From NCBI RefSeq assembly GCF_001650345.1, contig NZ_LVHF01000017.1:457-64456 (forward strand): a stretch of 64,000 bases of DNA, in the 5' to 3' direction. This DNA is from Photobacterium jeanii (GTDB taxonomy: Bacteria; Pseudomonadota; Gammaproteobacteria; Enterobacterales; Vibrionaceae). A program made the translations under genes and the position numbers. Position 1 is the first letter of the stretch; each line of letters starts with the position of its first letter. Below the pieces are notes generated by a model. The model did not search any database and had not been told where the DNA came from. It was given only the letters and a program-made list of their open reading frames with translations. Below are positions 36,692 through 46,342 of this stretch, in pieces.

Positions 36692-37597
36692 CTATTTACT
36701 GCGCACTAGAGCACGGATTGAAGGTAATTTGTTCAGCTTGGCGACGATAATGCCAATGAACAGTGGTGCGAGCAGTTGCAGCGATAAAGGTGACAAATGG
36801 TTGTTGTTGATCCCTGCATCTAAACACAAGGCGACCACTGGGAAGATCAGAAAGCACAGCGAGGCATTGAAAGGTGAAGTCACCTGATTCAAACGAAAAT
36901 ATGCCACGATGCCGCCAACACTGGCAATCAGCCCTAAATACATCACCGCTTGTAGGGAATGGCTTTCCATCGCGTGCCAATTGGGTTGCTCTACCACAAT
37001 ACCCACCACTAATAGCAAGAGTGCCGCAATGGCGGATGGTACGGCGTTATATGTCAGAACATGGATCCCTTGGCCATATTTTTGAGTGAAGACATACATC
37101 ACCGCATGAATTGCCACGGCAGCAATCAATGCCACCATACCTGCATAACCATTATTGCTGCCGATCTCTAATTCATTGCTCAATATTAGGCACAAGCTGC
37201 TCACTGCTACGCCTAAACCGATCAGCTGATGAAGCGATAAACGTAGCCCTAAACTGATCATTGAAACGGCCAGTACCGCCAGTGGCATATTGGCAAAGAT
37301 GATGGATGCGAGCCCGGATGAAATGTATTGCTCGCCAACGATCATTAAGGTGAAGGGAATGGCGAAGTAGAACACAGCCACGGCTAACATGAAGCCCCGT
37401 TTTTCGCGTGGAAACAACAAAGGCACATTCGCCAGTTTGGCGAGTAATAAAATGCATGGCGCTGAAATTAAGAAGCGTAAGCCAGTAGCAACGATAGGTG
37501 GCACACTCTCGACGGCGATTTCCATGGCCATCCAAGTGGTACCCCAGATGGTACACACAGCGGTAAAGAGCCCCGCTGTCATTAATTTATCCTTCAT
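36692..37597 (-). CDS. EamA-family (DMT) membrane transporter
   Basis: A drug/metabolite transporter with ten predicted hydrophobic segments arranged as two EamA repeats. The first starts GLFTAVCTIWGTTWMAMEIA; the second, near residue 150, includes GMVALIAAVAIHAVMYVF. The motif SGLASIIFANMPLAVLAV is typical of these exporters. The 301-residue length is standard. The substrate cannot be deduced. It is separated by noncoding DNA on both sides and seems to be a single-gene unit. Confidence 0.85.
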   Translation of the reverse strand: MKDKLMTAGLFTAVCTIWGTTWMAMEIAVESVPPIVATGLRFLISAPCILLLAKLANVPLLFPREKRGFMLAVAVFYFAIPFTLMIVGEQYISSGLASIIFANMPLAVLAVSMISLGLRLSLHQLIGLGVAVSSLCLILSNELEIGSNNGYAGMVALIAAVAIHAVMYVFTQKYGQGIHVLTYNAVPSAIAALLLLVVGIVVEQPNWHAMESHSLQAVMYLGLIASVGGIVAYFRLNQVTSPFNASLCFLIFPVVALCLDAGINNNHLSPLSLQLLAPLFIGIIVAKLNKLPSIRALVRSK

Positions 37598-37751
37598 GTT
37601 AACAACCTGTAAGCGAACTGTATGAGCGCCATTGTATTAGGTTTGCTATAAAACCTTTTTTCTAATGTTGGGCTAAATTGACAGGTTGTGAGAATAATTT
37701 TCTCAAGGGTGTGCTTTTGGGGGTAAATATTTATCCTGCTGTGACCAAATA

Positions 37752-37782
37752 AGAAAAACCAGACTTTAGTCTGGTTTTTCTT
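37752..37782. terminator. Terminator between acs and the DMT gene
   Basis: AGAAAAACCAGAC/GTCTGGTTTTTCT with loop TTTA, with A-rich and T-rich sides; placed to end acs (34 nt past its stop on the minus strand). Confidence 0.88.
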
Positions 37783-37815
37783 TGCTTTAAGTCTGTTAGG
37801 TAAGTCAGGGGGGAA

Positions 37816-39765
37816 TTACATGATCTTTTGTTTCTCTTCGATCAGTTTATCTACCACGCTTGGATCGGCTAAGGTCGAAGTATCGCCCAAGGTGCCAGTA
37901 TCGCCGGTGGCGATCTTACGCAAGATACGACGCATGATTTTACCTGAGCGGGTTTTCGGTAACGCATCGGTCCAGTGTAAGAAGTCAGGGGTGGCAATTG
38001 GACCAATTTCTTTACGTACCCATTCTTTCACCTCTTTGTGCAGTTCAGCGCTTGGCACTTCACCGTCATTGAGAGTGATGTAAGCATAAATGGCTTGTCC
38101 TTTGATATCGTGCGGCACGCCGACAATCGCTGCTTCGGCAATCTTGTCAAACGCCACTAGCGCTGATTCAATTTCTGCGGTTCCCATTCGGTGACCCGAG
38201 ATATTTAATACATCGTCAACACGGCCAGTGATCCAGTAATAGCCGTCTTCATCGCGACGCGCTCCATCCCCCGTGAAGTACATGCCTTGGAAGGTCGAGA
38301 AGTAGGTTTGTTCGAAGCGCTCATGATCGCCCCATAGAGTGCGCATCTGTCCTGGCCATGAGTCGATCATCACCAAGTTGCCTTCGGTTGCGCCGTCTAA
38401 AATGTTGCCCATGTTATCGACCAGTGCTGGCTGTACGCCAAAGAATGGGCGGGTAGCTGAGCCTGGTTTTAGCGCGGTTGCCCCTGGTAGTGGAGTGATC
38501 AAGATCCCGCCGGTTTCGGTTTGCCACCAAGTATCGACAATCGGGCAGCGGCTATCGCCAATGGTGCGGTGATACCATTCCCACGCTTCGGGGTTGATAG
38601 GCTCACCTACCGAGCCCATGATACGCAGGCTAGAGCGAGAAGTGCCGCTGATGGCTTCATCGCCTTTGGCCATTAAGGCACGAATGGCGGTTGGTGCGGT
38701 GTAGAGGATGCTGACTTGGTGCTTATCGACCACTTCACTCATGCGGCTGGTATTGGGGTAATTCGGCACCCCTTCAAATAACAAGGTGGTCGCGCCGTTG
38801 GCCAGGGGACCATAAACCAAGTAGCTGTGACCTGTGATCCAACCGACATCGGCAGTACACCAATAAATATCGCCTTCTTGGTAATCGAATACATATTTAA
38901 AGGTCATGGTGGCGTACACCAAATAGCCGCCAGTGGTGTGGAGAACCCCTTTAGGTTTACCCGTTGAGCCTGAGGTATAGAGAATGAACAGCGGATCTTC
39001 GGCGCTCATTTCTTCAGGCTCGCAATTTTCGGATGCGACTGCGGTGGCTTCGTGCCACCACACATCGCGCTCGCTGTCCCATTCCACAGCGCTACCCGTG
39101 CGCTTGAGTACCATCACTTTTTCGACGCTGGTGACTTCGTCGTTAGCGATAGCATCATCAACATTTTTCTTCAGTGGGACAGCGCGACCTGCGCGGATCC
39201 CTTCATCGGCTGTTACCACCACTTTGGCGTTGGAATCGACAATACGTCCTGCGAGAGCTTCCGGTGAGAAGCCACCAAATACGATAGTGTGGACGGCACC
39301 AATTCGGGTACATGCCAGCATAGCGACAGCGGCTTCCGCGACCATCGGCATGTATAAACACACCACATCGCCTTTGCGTACCCCTTGGCTTTTCAGGGCG
39401 TTAGCAAATTTACATACTTCTTGGTGCAGTTCGTTGTAGGTGAGGGTGGCATCATCGCTTGGGTCATCGCCTTCCCAAATAATTGCAGGTTGATCGCCGC
39501 GAGTCGCAAGGTGGCGGTCAAGGCAGTTGGCTGAGACATTTAAGGTGCCGTCTTCAAACCATTTCACGCTGACGTGACCAGTATCGAAAGAGGTATTTTT
39601 GACTTGAGAGAAAGGTTTGATCCAATCAACGATTTGGCCATGTTCACGCCAAAATCCATCTGGGTTGATCACCGACTGTTGGTACATTTCACGGTATTTA
39701 TCATCGGTAATATGGGCATTGTCAGCAATTGCTTGATTAACAGGGTAAACGTGAACCTCACTCAT
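37816..39765 (-). CDS. acs: Acetyl-coenzyme A synthetase
   Basis: Acs activates acetate to acetyl-CoA through acetyl-AMP, for acetate scavenging. The 649-residue product has the AMP-forming signatures: [20 protein letters not shown] (A3, about residues 261-280), [10 protein letters not shown] (A5), and [20 protein letters not shown] (A7-A8). The C-terminal [16 protein letters not shown] contains the catalytic lysine that is acetylated by Pat-type enzymes in other bacteria. AAGGAG precedes the ATG. The gene is followed by a terminator. No actP symporter gene is nearby. Confidence 0.98.
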   Translation of the reverse strand: MSEVHVYPVNQAIADNAHITDDKYREMYQQSVINPDGFWREHGQIVDWIKPFSQVKNTSFDTGHVSVKWFEDGTLNVSANCLDRHLATRGDQPAIIWEGDDPSDDATLTYNELHQEVCKFANALKSQGVRKGDVVCLYMPMVAEAAVAMLACTRIGAVHTIVFGGFSPEALAGRIVDSNAKVVVTADEGIRAGRAVPLKKNVDDAIANDEVTSVEKVMVLKRTGSAVEWDSERDVWWHEATAVASENCEPEEMSAEDPLFILYTSGSTGKPKGVLHTTGGYLVYATMTFKYVFDYQEGDIYWCTADVGWITGHSYLVYGPLANGATTLLFEGVPNYPNTSRMSEVVDKHQVSILYTAPTAIRALMAKGDEAISGTSRSSLRIMGSVGEPINPEAWEWYHRTIGDSRCPIVDTWWQTETGGILITPLPGATALKPGSATRPFFGVQPALVDNMGNILDGATEGNLVMIDSWPGQMRTLWGDHERFEQTYFSTFQGMYFTGDGARRDEDGYYWITGRVDDVLNISGHRMGTAEIESALVAFDKIAEAAIVGVPHDIKGQAIYAYITLNDGEVPSAELHKEVKEWVRKEIGPIATPDFLHWTDALPKTRSGKIMRRILRKIATGDTGTLGDTSTLADPSVVDKLIEEKQKIM

Positions 39766-40029
39766 CCTTTTCTCCTTGTGTTTCCCTTCATCGCCTTTCT
39801 GGGCGGGGATATTCTTGTCGGTGCCAGACCTTGGTTATTGCGCTTTCACTGTAGGACGTGACAGCTTGTTGGTTATGTTTCTACGTTGTTTTGCTTGCAT
39901 ACTAACTTGGTGCAGATTCGGTATTGTCACAATTAGACTTTAGGATGAGAGAGCGGGATCAATATAAATAACAGCGGTTTACATTGCTGTTTCATCATAA
40001 AGAGTGAACTGTAAATATGCGGGCGAGCG

Positions 40030-40653
40030 CTATGACGAAGTGAGCATGGGCATATCTCCGTGTTTGAGACGGACGTAGATCAGGGCGGCGGCGATGGCAT
40101 CTTGCAGCGCATCGTGGCGCTCAGGGACGGGTAAGCCTAGGTGATGACTGATAGCTTCGAGGCTGAGATCGTAATAGGCGTTGGGCAGTAGGCGCTCTAA
40201 TCGTTGGTGATAGAGGTGGCTGACTTCGATGAGTCGGTTGGGCAGGGCAAAGGCAAAATGACGTTGGAAGTAACGATCTAAAATCGTTTTATCGTAACGA
40301 ATATGGTAGCCGACTAAAGGACGATTACCGATAAAAGCGAGTAATTGGGTGAGTGCTTGCTTAGCCTCTAGCCCTTGCTGTAAGTCTTGGTGGCGAATAC
40401 GGTGCACCGTGACCGAGCGACTGTCTAAACTGGCTGGCGGCTGCAACGTTAAATGCAGTGATTGGCTCGTGAGGATGCGATTGGCTTTGATCCGGGTGGC
40501 GGCAATGGTCACCAACTCGGCGCTGTGAGGGTCAAGGCTGGTGGTTTCACAATCGAGTGAGACCAGTTCGTCCCCTTGGTAGCGCTCGAATAGCGCATGA
40601 TAAGGGCTGTGTTTGAATTGGTGCTGATACCAGAGGCGTTGCAATAGGTTCAT
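40030..40653 (-). CDS. DEDDh-family 3'-5' exonuclease
   Basis: The 207-residue product has the DnaQ-like exonuclease motifs: ExoI LVSLDCETTSLDP (Asp and Glu at about 33 and 35), ExoII GYHIRYDKTILDRYF (Asp), and ExoIII HDALQDAIAAA (His and Asp), so the DEDDh catalytic set is complete. It lacks other domains and is not the polymerase III epsilon subunit, which is longer and has a C-terminal clamp/alpha-binding tail. It is 12 nt downstream of the DUF294 gene on the same strand and is most likely co-expressed with it. Substrate unknown. Confidence 0.87.
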   Translation of the reverse strand: MNLLQRLWYQHQFKHSPYHALFERYQGDELVSLDCETTSLDPHSAELVTIAATRIKANRILTSQSLHLTLQPPASLDSRSVTVHRIRHQDLQQGLEAKQALTQLLAFIGNRPLVGYHIRYDKTILDRYFQRHFAFALPNRLIEVSHLYHQRLERLLPNAYYDLSLEAISHHLGLPVPERHDALQDAIAAALIYVRLKHGDMPMLTSS

Positions 40654-40665
40654 GGTTAGCTCCCC

Positions 40666-42633
40666 TTAATCGCGAATTTGGTAGCGATAGCCAAGCCATT
40701 CTTTAAATTTTTTCACCACGTGAAGGCTATGACGGAGCAAGTCTCGCTCAACACGCGCTAACTGACTGATGTCGATGTGATGGTGCAAGCCATCATGGGC
40801 TTGGCTGAGTTGTTGTTGCAGACGAAGCTTGATGAAAAGTTTGAGTGCTTCGCTGAGATTATCGGCGGTGGACTGCTCCAATACGCGTTGATTGGCTAAG
40901 GCTTGCAGGCGCGTAAAGGTATTGGTGGCGCTGATGTGGTGCTCAAGTGCTAATGCGCGCACCCCATGCACGATTGGAAAAATGCCCCCTTGCTTGATGT
41001 TGAGCCCTTGTTTGCTGGCTTTGAGGTTACCAAACAGGGTGAGAGGGACACTAAATTGCAACGCTGGGCGCGTAAAGGTGGTGAGCAGAACTTCATGTTC
41101 ACTCAAATGCTGGTGGATACGTTCAAGCAGTGGGGTAAGCAAAGATTTTTGCCCGGCAACGGCGTGACTATCGGCTAATATCGCCAGTTCCATCAAGCTT
41201 TGTGGATCGCCTTGCTCGCACAATTGGTCGATGCGTTTGAGCCAATCGTGCTGTGATTGCACCCAGTGAGGGTTATTTACCATTACTTTGCCGGGGCAGA
41301 GCGGGTAGCCTAGCTGCTGCAAGGTGTGAGTGAGTTGCTGCATGATGGCATGGCATTGCGACCAACTGGTGTGGTGGGGATCATGTTCAGTGGTATTACT
41401 ATTATCCGAGTTATTGTTAAAACTCAGGGCGGTATCGTTGGCAATGATCAGTGCGTTGTCTTGATCGGTTTTTAAGATTTGTTCTCCTCGTCCTTCTGAG
41501 CCCATCACCATGAAACAAAAGTGAGGCTGTAAGTGAGTGGGTACTATCAGCTGGAACGCCTTTTCAATAATTTGTTCGTTGACGGTGGCGATCAGCTCCA
41601 TCACAAACAAGGTACGGATCCCGTTGTTAAATAAAGTCTCGACCAAGGTTTGCTGACTATTGGCGGCAAGGGCGAGTTCGTCGATGGTTTGGGCGCGGGC
41701 GATCCGCAGCGTGAGAACATGCGAGTGGGTGGAAAACAAACTCAGCACTTGGGTGAGATCTAGCATCCCGACCACTTGCTGGTGCTCGCCTTGCTGCTGA
41801 AACACCAACACCCGTTTGACCTTGTGGCGGGTCATCGCCAGCATGGCGTTAAATAAATAGTCCCCTTTTTCTATGCTGATCACAGGGGCGGTCGCAATGG
41901 TGGCAACCGATGTGTGATTGTCGTGTCCATCGAGCATGATGGCGTGGAGTAAATCGGTGCGAGTTACTATCCCGTATTGCGGATTTACTGCCCGCAAAGT
42001 TTGTTCGTGGTGTGGCGTGGTAGCAGAGTTGGGGATTTCTTCTTGCGTTCTGTTTGGCATCGCCACGAATGCCGCATCGATGTTTTGCTGCTGCATTTGC
42101 TTGGTTACACTCAAGAGTGACGCTGTTGCCGGGACTAACAGGCAGGGTTGGATATTGTCATCGTCGATTTTGGTGAGGATGAATTCGGCCAAGTTTTGCT
42201 GTTGTTGCGCCTCTTCCAGCAAGGCTTGGCGGGTGGTGAGGTTGGTATCGAAGTAAGCGGCAAATTGTGGGTTTGCTTGGTAGCTGTCGACAAACCACTG
42301 GCGCGGCAGGCTATAACAAAGGGTATCTTCCCGGGCGGTAAAGCTATGTTCGCTGATGCCTTTGAGTTGAGCGCTGACATCGAACAAGTCGTCATTGGCA
42401 TAATGAGCATAGGTGTGGGGTTCATCGTGATGAGGGATATTGGAATTTGAATCGCTGTGCTCTTCGATATTGCCCTTGATGATGATGTACAGCTGTTGGC
42501 AATCGCTACCTGCATTGATCACGGTTTCCCCGGCCCGAAAGTACACGATATCGAGCGACTGACTAAGACGCTGCTGCTCGGCATCGCTTAAGCGGTCAAA
42601 CGGTGGCAACCTAGTATCAAATTGTTGTGGCAT
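40666..42633 (-). CDS. DUF294 putative nucleotidyltransferase with cNMP-binding and CBS domains
   Basis: The 655-residue product combines four modules. They are an N-terminal cyclic-nucleotide-binding fold (about residues 8-140, FRAGETVINAGSDCQQLYII), two CBS repeats (about 155-310, with GIVTRTDLLHAIML and VVGMLDLTQVLSLF), a DUF294 nucleotidyltransferase core (GSEGRGEQILKTDQDNALI at about 378-396, a GS..D.D-type motif as in GlnD), and a C-terminal helical DUF294_C. The predicted role is a signal-sensing nucleotidyl transferase. In other Gammaproteobacteria this type lies beside acetate transport/activation genes; here acs is its neighbour. It is co-oriented with the exonuclease gene. Confidence 0.85.
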   Translation of the reverse strand: MPQQFDTRLPPFDRLSDAEQQRLSQSLDIVYFRAGETVINAGSDCQQLYIIIKGNIEEHSDSNSNIPHHDEPHTYAHYANDDLFDVSAQLKGISEHSFTAREDTLCYSLPRQWFVDSYQANPQFAAYFDTNLTTRQALLEEAQQQQNLAEFILTKIDDDNIQPCLLVPATASLLSVTKQMQQQNIDAAFVAMPNRTQEEIPNSATTPHHEQTLRAVNPQYGIVTRTDLLHAIMLDGHDNHTSVATIATAPVISIEKGDYLFNAMLAMTRHKVKRVLVFQQQGEHQQVVGMLDLTQVLSLFSTHSHVLTLRIARAQTIDELALAANSQQTLVETLFNNGIRTLFVMELIATVNEQIIEKAFQLIVPTHLQPHFCFMVMGSEGRGEQILKTDQDNALIIANDTALSFNNNSDNSNTTEHDPHHTSWSQCHAIMQQLTHTLQQLGYPLCPGKVMVNNPHWVQSQHDWLKRIDQLCEQGDPQSLMELAILADSHAVAGQKSLLTPLLERIHQHLSEHEVLLTTFTRPALQFSVPLTLFGNLKASKQGLNIKQGGIFPIVHGVRALALEHHISATNTFTRLQALANQRVLEQSTADNLSEALKLFIKLRLQQQLSQAHDGLHHHIDISQLARVERDLLRHSLHVVKKFKEWLGYRYQIRD

Positions 42634-42924
42634 CCTCGCCTCCCTTTCCTTTAGCCCTGCCTTTCATCATCGCGACATCATTTGCTATGTGGTGACTATT
42701 TTTTCTATTGTCGGCTTGGACAGTGAAAGAGGCTAGGCGACTTTAGTCTAGCTTGGTTTCGGGGCAGTATGCTTATGAGGTGTAACTGGTTTTGGGTGTT
42801 GCGCTTAGGGTACGGATATACTTATTGATAAGTTTAATTAGAATAATAAGTTAGCTTTTTATTGGTAATAAATGCGGAAGAAAATGGGCTGCAACTTTTC
42901 ACCCATAATGAAGGCTGGCTTGGG

Positions 42925-42930
42925 TATAAT
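42925..42930 (+). promoter_or_regulatory. Candidate -10 box of the HcaT-like MFS gene
   Basis: TATAAT lies 32 nt before the chosen start; no good -35 is seen at 16-18 nt. The remainder of the 328-nt gap 42634-42961 separates divergent genes and shows no other feature I can support. Confidence 0.4.
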
Positions 42931-42961
42931 GCCCGCTCATTTTCGTGCATTAGGATGTCGC

Positions 42962-44125
42962 ATGTTTCGTAGTAGTCCATATGGCTGGACCTCACAGTAC
43001 CTGTTTGGTTTCTTCTTCAGTTATGGTGTTTATCTCCCATTTTGGGGACTGTGGTTTGCTCACTTAGGGGTGAGTGCCTCGAATATTGGTTTGCTGATCG
43101 GATTAGGATTGGCGGTGCGTTGTTTTGCCAACTTGGTATTAACGCCGCGCATTCATAAGGTGGAGCATCTGCTACCTGCCTTGCGTTGGTTGACGCTGGC
43201 GGCTTTGGTGAGTTGTATCATTTATATTTTCTGCGGTGGCAGCTTGTGGGCGTTAACAGCGGTAACTGTGCTGTTTAACCTTGCCGCTGGTCCTGTGATC
43301 CCAATTTCAGATGCACTTGCCAACCACTATGCCAACGATGGTCACTTAGACTATGGTCGTACCCGTTTATGGGGCTCGATTGCCTTTATCGGTGGCTCGA
43401 CGCTGGTGGGGGTATTCGCGGCGAAATACGGCGCGGATGTGATCCCTTGGGTCGCTATTGCTGGCTTAGCTTTGGCCTTACTGTTCTCGGTGCGTAAACC
43501 AACCATCGAGCCTCAAGCGCACGAAGCGAGCGCTCAAGCGCGTCCGAAATTGGGCGAGATCCTGCGCGATAGCATGGTGGTACGCTTGTTGGTGATCACC
43601 GCATTATTGCAAGGTAGTCACGCGGCGTATTACAGCTTCAGTGCTATTTACTGGAATGATATCGGTTACAGTGAAGATGTGATTGGCTACCTGTGGAGTT
43701 TCAGTGTGGTCGCTGAAATCGCGGTGTTTGCGATGAGTAAGCGCTTATTCGTCAATTGGAGTGTCGCGGGCATGTTCCGTTTAGCGGCTGTCGGGGTCTT
43801 AGTGCGTTGGGGCTTAACGGCTTCGATGACAGAATTGCCTTTCTTGGTCATGGCCCAAGCGTTACACGGGGTGACGTTTGCAGCGGCGCACTTGGCGGCG
43901 ATCCGTTATATCCAACAATCACCGAGTAACCAGATGGTTGCATTACAAGCCTTGTATAATGCTCTGCCTCTTGGGGCCTTTATGGCGCTAATGACAGCCG
44001 TGAGTGGCTGGTTGTACGGCGTGGTGGGATCATCGTTATTTTGGATCATGGCAGCGATGGCTGTGCCGGTGCTGTTTATGCAGATTGAAAAGAAAACATC
44101 TGCTCAGGTGGTTAATCAACCGTAG
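42962..44125 (+). CDS. MFS transporter, 3-phenylpropionate permease (HcaT) family
   Basis: A twelve-helix major facilitator with clear HcaT-family blocks: YLFGFFFSYGVYLPFWGLWF at the N-terminus, DALANHYANDGHLDYGRTRL, GSHAAYYSFSAIYW and GYLWSFSVVAEIAVFA. HcaT is a predicted aromatic-acid importer in E. coli, but the natural substrate of this protein is unknown. I chose ATG 42962 (387 residues) with TAGGA 8 nt upstream, and a TATAAT box between it and the upstream in-frame codon at 42872. It is followed by a bidirectional terminator and the converging flagellar gene flhA. Confidence 0.88.
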   Translation: MFRSSPYGWTSQYLFGFFFSYGVYLPFWGLWFAHLGVSASNIGLLIGLGLAVRCFANLVLTPRIHKVEHLLPALRWLTLAALVSCIIYIFCGGSLWALTAVTVLFNLAAGPVIPISDALANHYANDGHLDYGRTRLWGSIAFIGGSTLVGVFAAKYGADVIPWVAIAGLALALLFSVRKPTIEPQAHEASAQARPKLGEILRDSMVVRLLVITALLQGSHAAYYSFSAIYWNDIGYSEDVIGYLWSFSVVAEIAVFAMSKRLFVNWSVAGMFRLAAVGVLVRWGLTASMTELPFLVMAQALHGVTFAAAHLAAIRYIQQSPSNQMVALQALYNALPLGAFMALMTAVSGWLYGVVGSSLFWIMAAMAVPVLFMQIEKKTSAQVVNQP

Positions 44126-44156
44126 TGATTCACTTGCGGTGATGAAACCCGGCAAT

Positions 44157-44186
44157 AAAAAACGGAGCGCAATGCTCCGTTTTTTT
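44157..44186. terminator. Bidirectional terminator between the MFS gene and flhA
   Basis: AAAAACGGAGC/GCTCCGTTTTT with loop GCAAT (44158-44168 with 44174-44184), separating core DNA from the flagellar block. Confidence 0.93.
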
Positions 44187-44227
44187 ATGACTCGAGTTCA
44201 GTGTTTAATGCTGAGTATCGAGTTAGG

Positions 44228-46327
44228 TTAGCCCATGTTTCCGACTACTGATACGTTGCGGTCATCTGGAATTTCGTTGAATGACAACACATGCAAGCCT
44301 CGCGCACAGATACGAGCATAACGTGCCAATAATGGGCGAAGCTGCGGCATCACCAACAAGATTGGTGTGCAGTTATTCAGGCGCATGTTATCCAACACTT
44401 CCGGTAGGCTGCGCTGCAATTGCTCAATCACTGTAGGCTCAAGGGCAAAACCATCGAGCTGAACATGTCCGCCCGCTTGCGCTTGGCTAAGCGCGTTCAC
44501 CAGCATGTTTTCGAGCTCGGCCGATAAGGTGATAGCTGGAATATCGGCTTGGGTGCCAACCAAGTTACCTAAAATGACGCGGCGTAGCATACAACGCACG
44601 TCCGCAGCCAGTAGGATTGGGTCTTTCGACAGCTCAGCCGATTCCACTAACGAGTTCGCAATCGTCACGATATCCGACAGCGAGACCCCATCAACGGTGA
44701 GTTGGCGGAAAACACGTAGCAGTTGTTGCTGGCTCAGCTTCTGTTGCAGATCGTCAGCTAGTTTGCTGTTCAAACCGGCAAGGCGATCCATGACGCTGGT
44801 CACTTCTTCTGGGCTCAACACTTCTTCGATACAGTCGTTGATCACCTTACTGATGTGGGTCGAGATAATGGTCGCGTGGTCTACCACGGTGTAGCCTAAG
44901 TTGACGGCTTTATCTTTGTCGTGAGGTTTAATCCAAACCGCTTCCATGTTGTAAGCCGGATCACGGGTCATGATGCCGTCGACACTTCCGTAAACTTGGC
45001 CAGGATTGATTGCCAGTAGGCAATCCATTTCCACTTCCGCTTCGCAAATGGTCGCGCCGCGAATGGCAATTTTGTAGTGGTTCGCTTCAAGCGCTAAGTC
45101 GTCACGGACATGAATTTGCGGCACCACAAAGCCACGGTGTTCGGTCAGGGTTTTACGAATACCCAACAGACGGTTGAGCAGTTCTGCACCTTGCTTGCGG
45201 TCGATCAGACTTACTAAACGGTAGCCGACATTCAAGCTAATGGCGTGCACCATTGGAATATCTTGTACCGCGAGTTCGCGTTGCTCACTTTGATCGTGTT
45301 GCTCGACGATTTCTTCGGCCCGTGCCAAATCTTCATCGTCGATTTCCGCAGGAGCTTCACGCATTTTCCAGCCAGCAAAGCCAACCACAGCTGCAAAACA
45401 CAAGAACGCCATGTGTGGCATACCCGGGATCAGACCCAAGATCAGCATCAGGCCAGCCACCACGAACAAGGCGCGTGGTGAAGCCAGCATTTGTTTGCTG
45501 ATTTGGTTTGCTAGGTCGTTGCTGTCGGTAACGCGGGTCACCACGATTGCCGCAGAGGTTGCTAGCAATAGTGATGGAATTTGGGCGACCAAGCCATCAC
45601 CAATGGTTAGTAGGGCGAAGGTTTGGAAGGCATCAGAGAAGCTTAAGCCGTGTTGGAACACACCGATGCTGATACCACCAATGATGTTGATAAACAGGAT
45701 CAACATCCCGGCAATGGCATCACCACGCACGAATTTCGACGCACCGTCCATCGAACCGTAGAAATCGGCTTCTTGGGCGACATCTTCACGGCGTTTCTTG
45801 GCTTGGTTGTGGTCAATAATACCAGCGTTTAAGTCGGCATCGATTGCCATCTGTTTACCCGGCATCGCATCCAAGGTAAAGCGGGCACTCACTTCCGAAA
45901 TTCGTTCGCCACCTTTGGTTACCACCACGAAGTTGATGATCATCAAGATGACAAACACCACCATACCAACCACGTAGTTACCGCCGATCACGACGTCACC
46001 GAAGGCTTGGATCACCTTACCGGCGGCATCACCACCTTGGTGACCGTGGAGTAATACCACTCGGGTCGAGGCAACGTTTAGTGCTAGACGTAATAGGGTT
46101 GCGATCAGCAAGATACTCGGGAATACCGAGAAGTCGAGCGAGCGCTTGCTGTATACGCTGACCAGCATCACGAGCAGTGCCAATACGATATTGAAGGTGA
46201 ACAGCATATCCAGTAGCACAGGTGGCACTGGTAGCATCACCATACCCAATATGGTCATTAGCAGGAGTGGGATCCCGAGTTGCCCTTGGCTTAGTTGGCG
46301 CAAGACGGGCGCGAGTTTCTGTTTCAT
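44228..46327 (-). CDS. flhA: Flagellar export protein FlhA (lateral system)
   Basis: FlhA forms the large ring of the flagellar type III export gate, driving secretion and docking chaperone-substrate complexes. The 699-residue product has eight N-terminal hydrophobic segments, the FHIPEP-family signature region RSLDFSVFPSILLIATLLRL, and the conserved charged loop with GGERISEVSARFTLDAMPGK. The large C-terminal cytoplasmic domain starts after about residue 330. It is the last gene of the minus-strand set fliM-N-P-Q-R-flhB-flhA, with 15 nt after flhB. The association with lafK and motY places it in the lateral flagellar system, not the polar one. Confidence 0.95.
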   Translation of the reverse strand: MKQKLAPVLRQLSQGQLGIPLLLMTILGMVMLPVPPVLLDMLFTFNIVLALLVMLVSVYSKRSLDFSVFPSILLIATLLRLALNVASTRVVLLHGHQGGDAAGKVIQAFGDVVIGGNYVVGMVVFVILMIINFVVVTKGGERISEVSARFTLDAMPGKQMAIDADLNAGIIDHNQAKKRREDVAQEADFYGSMDGASKFVRGDAIAGMLILFINIIGGISIGVFQHGLSFSDAFQTFALLTIGDGLVAQIPSLLLATSAAIVVTRVTDSNDLANQISKQMLASPRALFVVAGLMLILGLIPGMPHMAFLCFAAVVGFAGWKMREAPAEIDDEDLARAEEIVEQHDQSEQRELAVQDIPMVHAISLNVGYRLVSLIDRKQGAELLNRLLGIRKTLTEHRGFVVPQIHVRDDLALEANHYKIAIRGATICEAEVEMDCLLAINPGQVYGSVDGIMTRDPAYNMEAVWIKPHDKDKAVNLGYTVVDHATIISTHISKVINDCIEEVLSPEEVTSVMDRLAGLNSKLADDLQQKLSQQQLLRVFRQLTVDGVSLSDIVTIANSLVESAELSKDPILLAADVRCMLRRVILGNLVGTQADIPAITLSAELENMLVNALSQAQAGGHVQLDGFALEPTVIEQLQRSLPEVLDNMRLNNCTPILLVMPQLRPLLARYARICARGLHVLSFNEIPDDRNVSVVGNMG

Positions 46328-46342
46328 GTCAGATTTGCCTCG

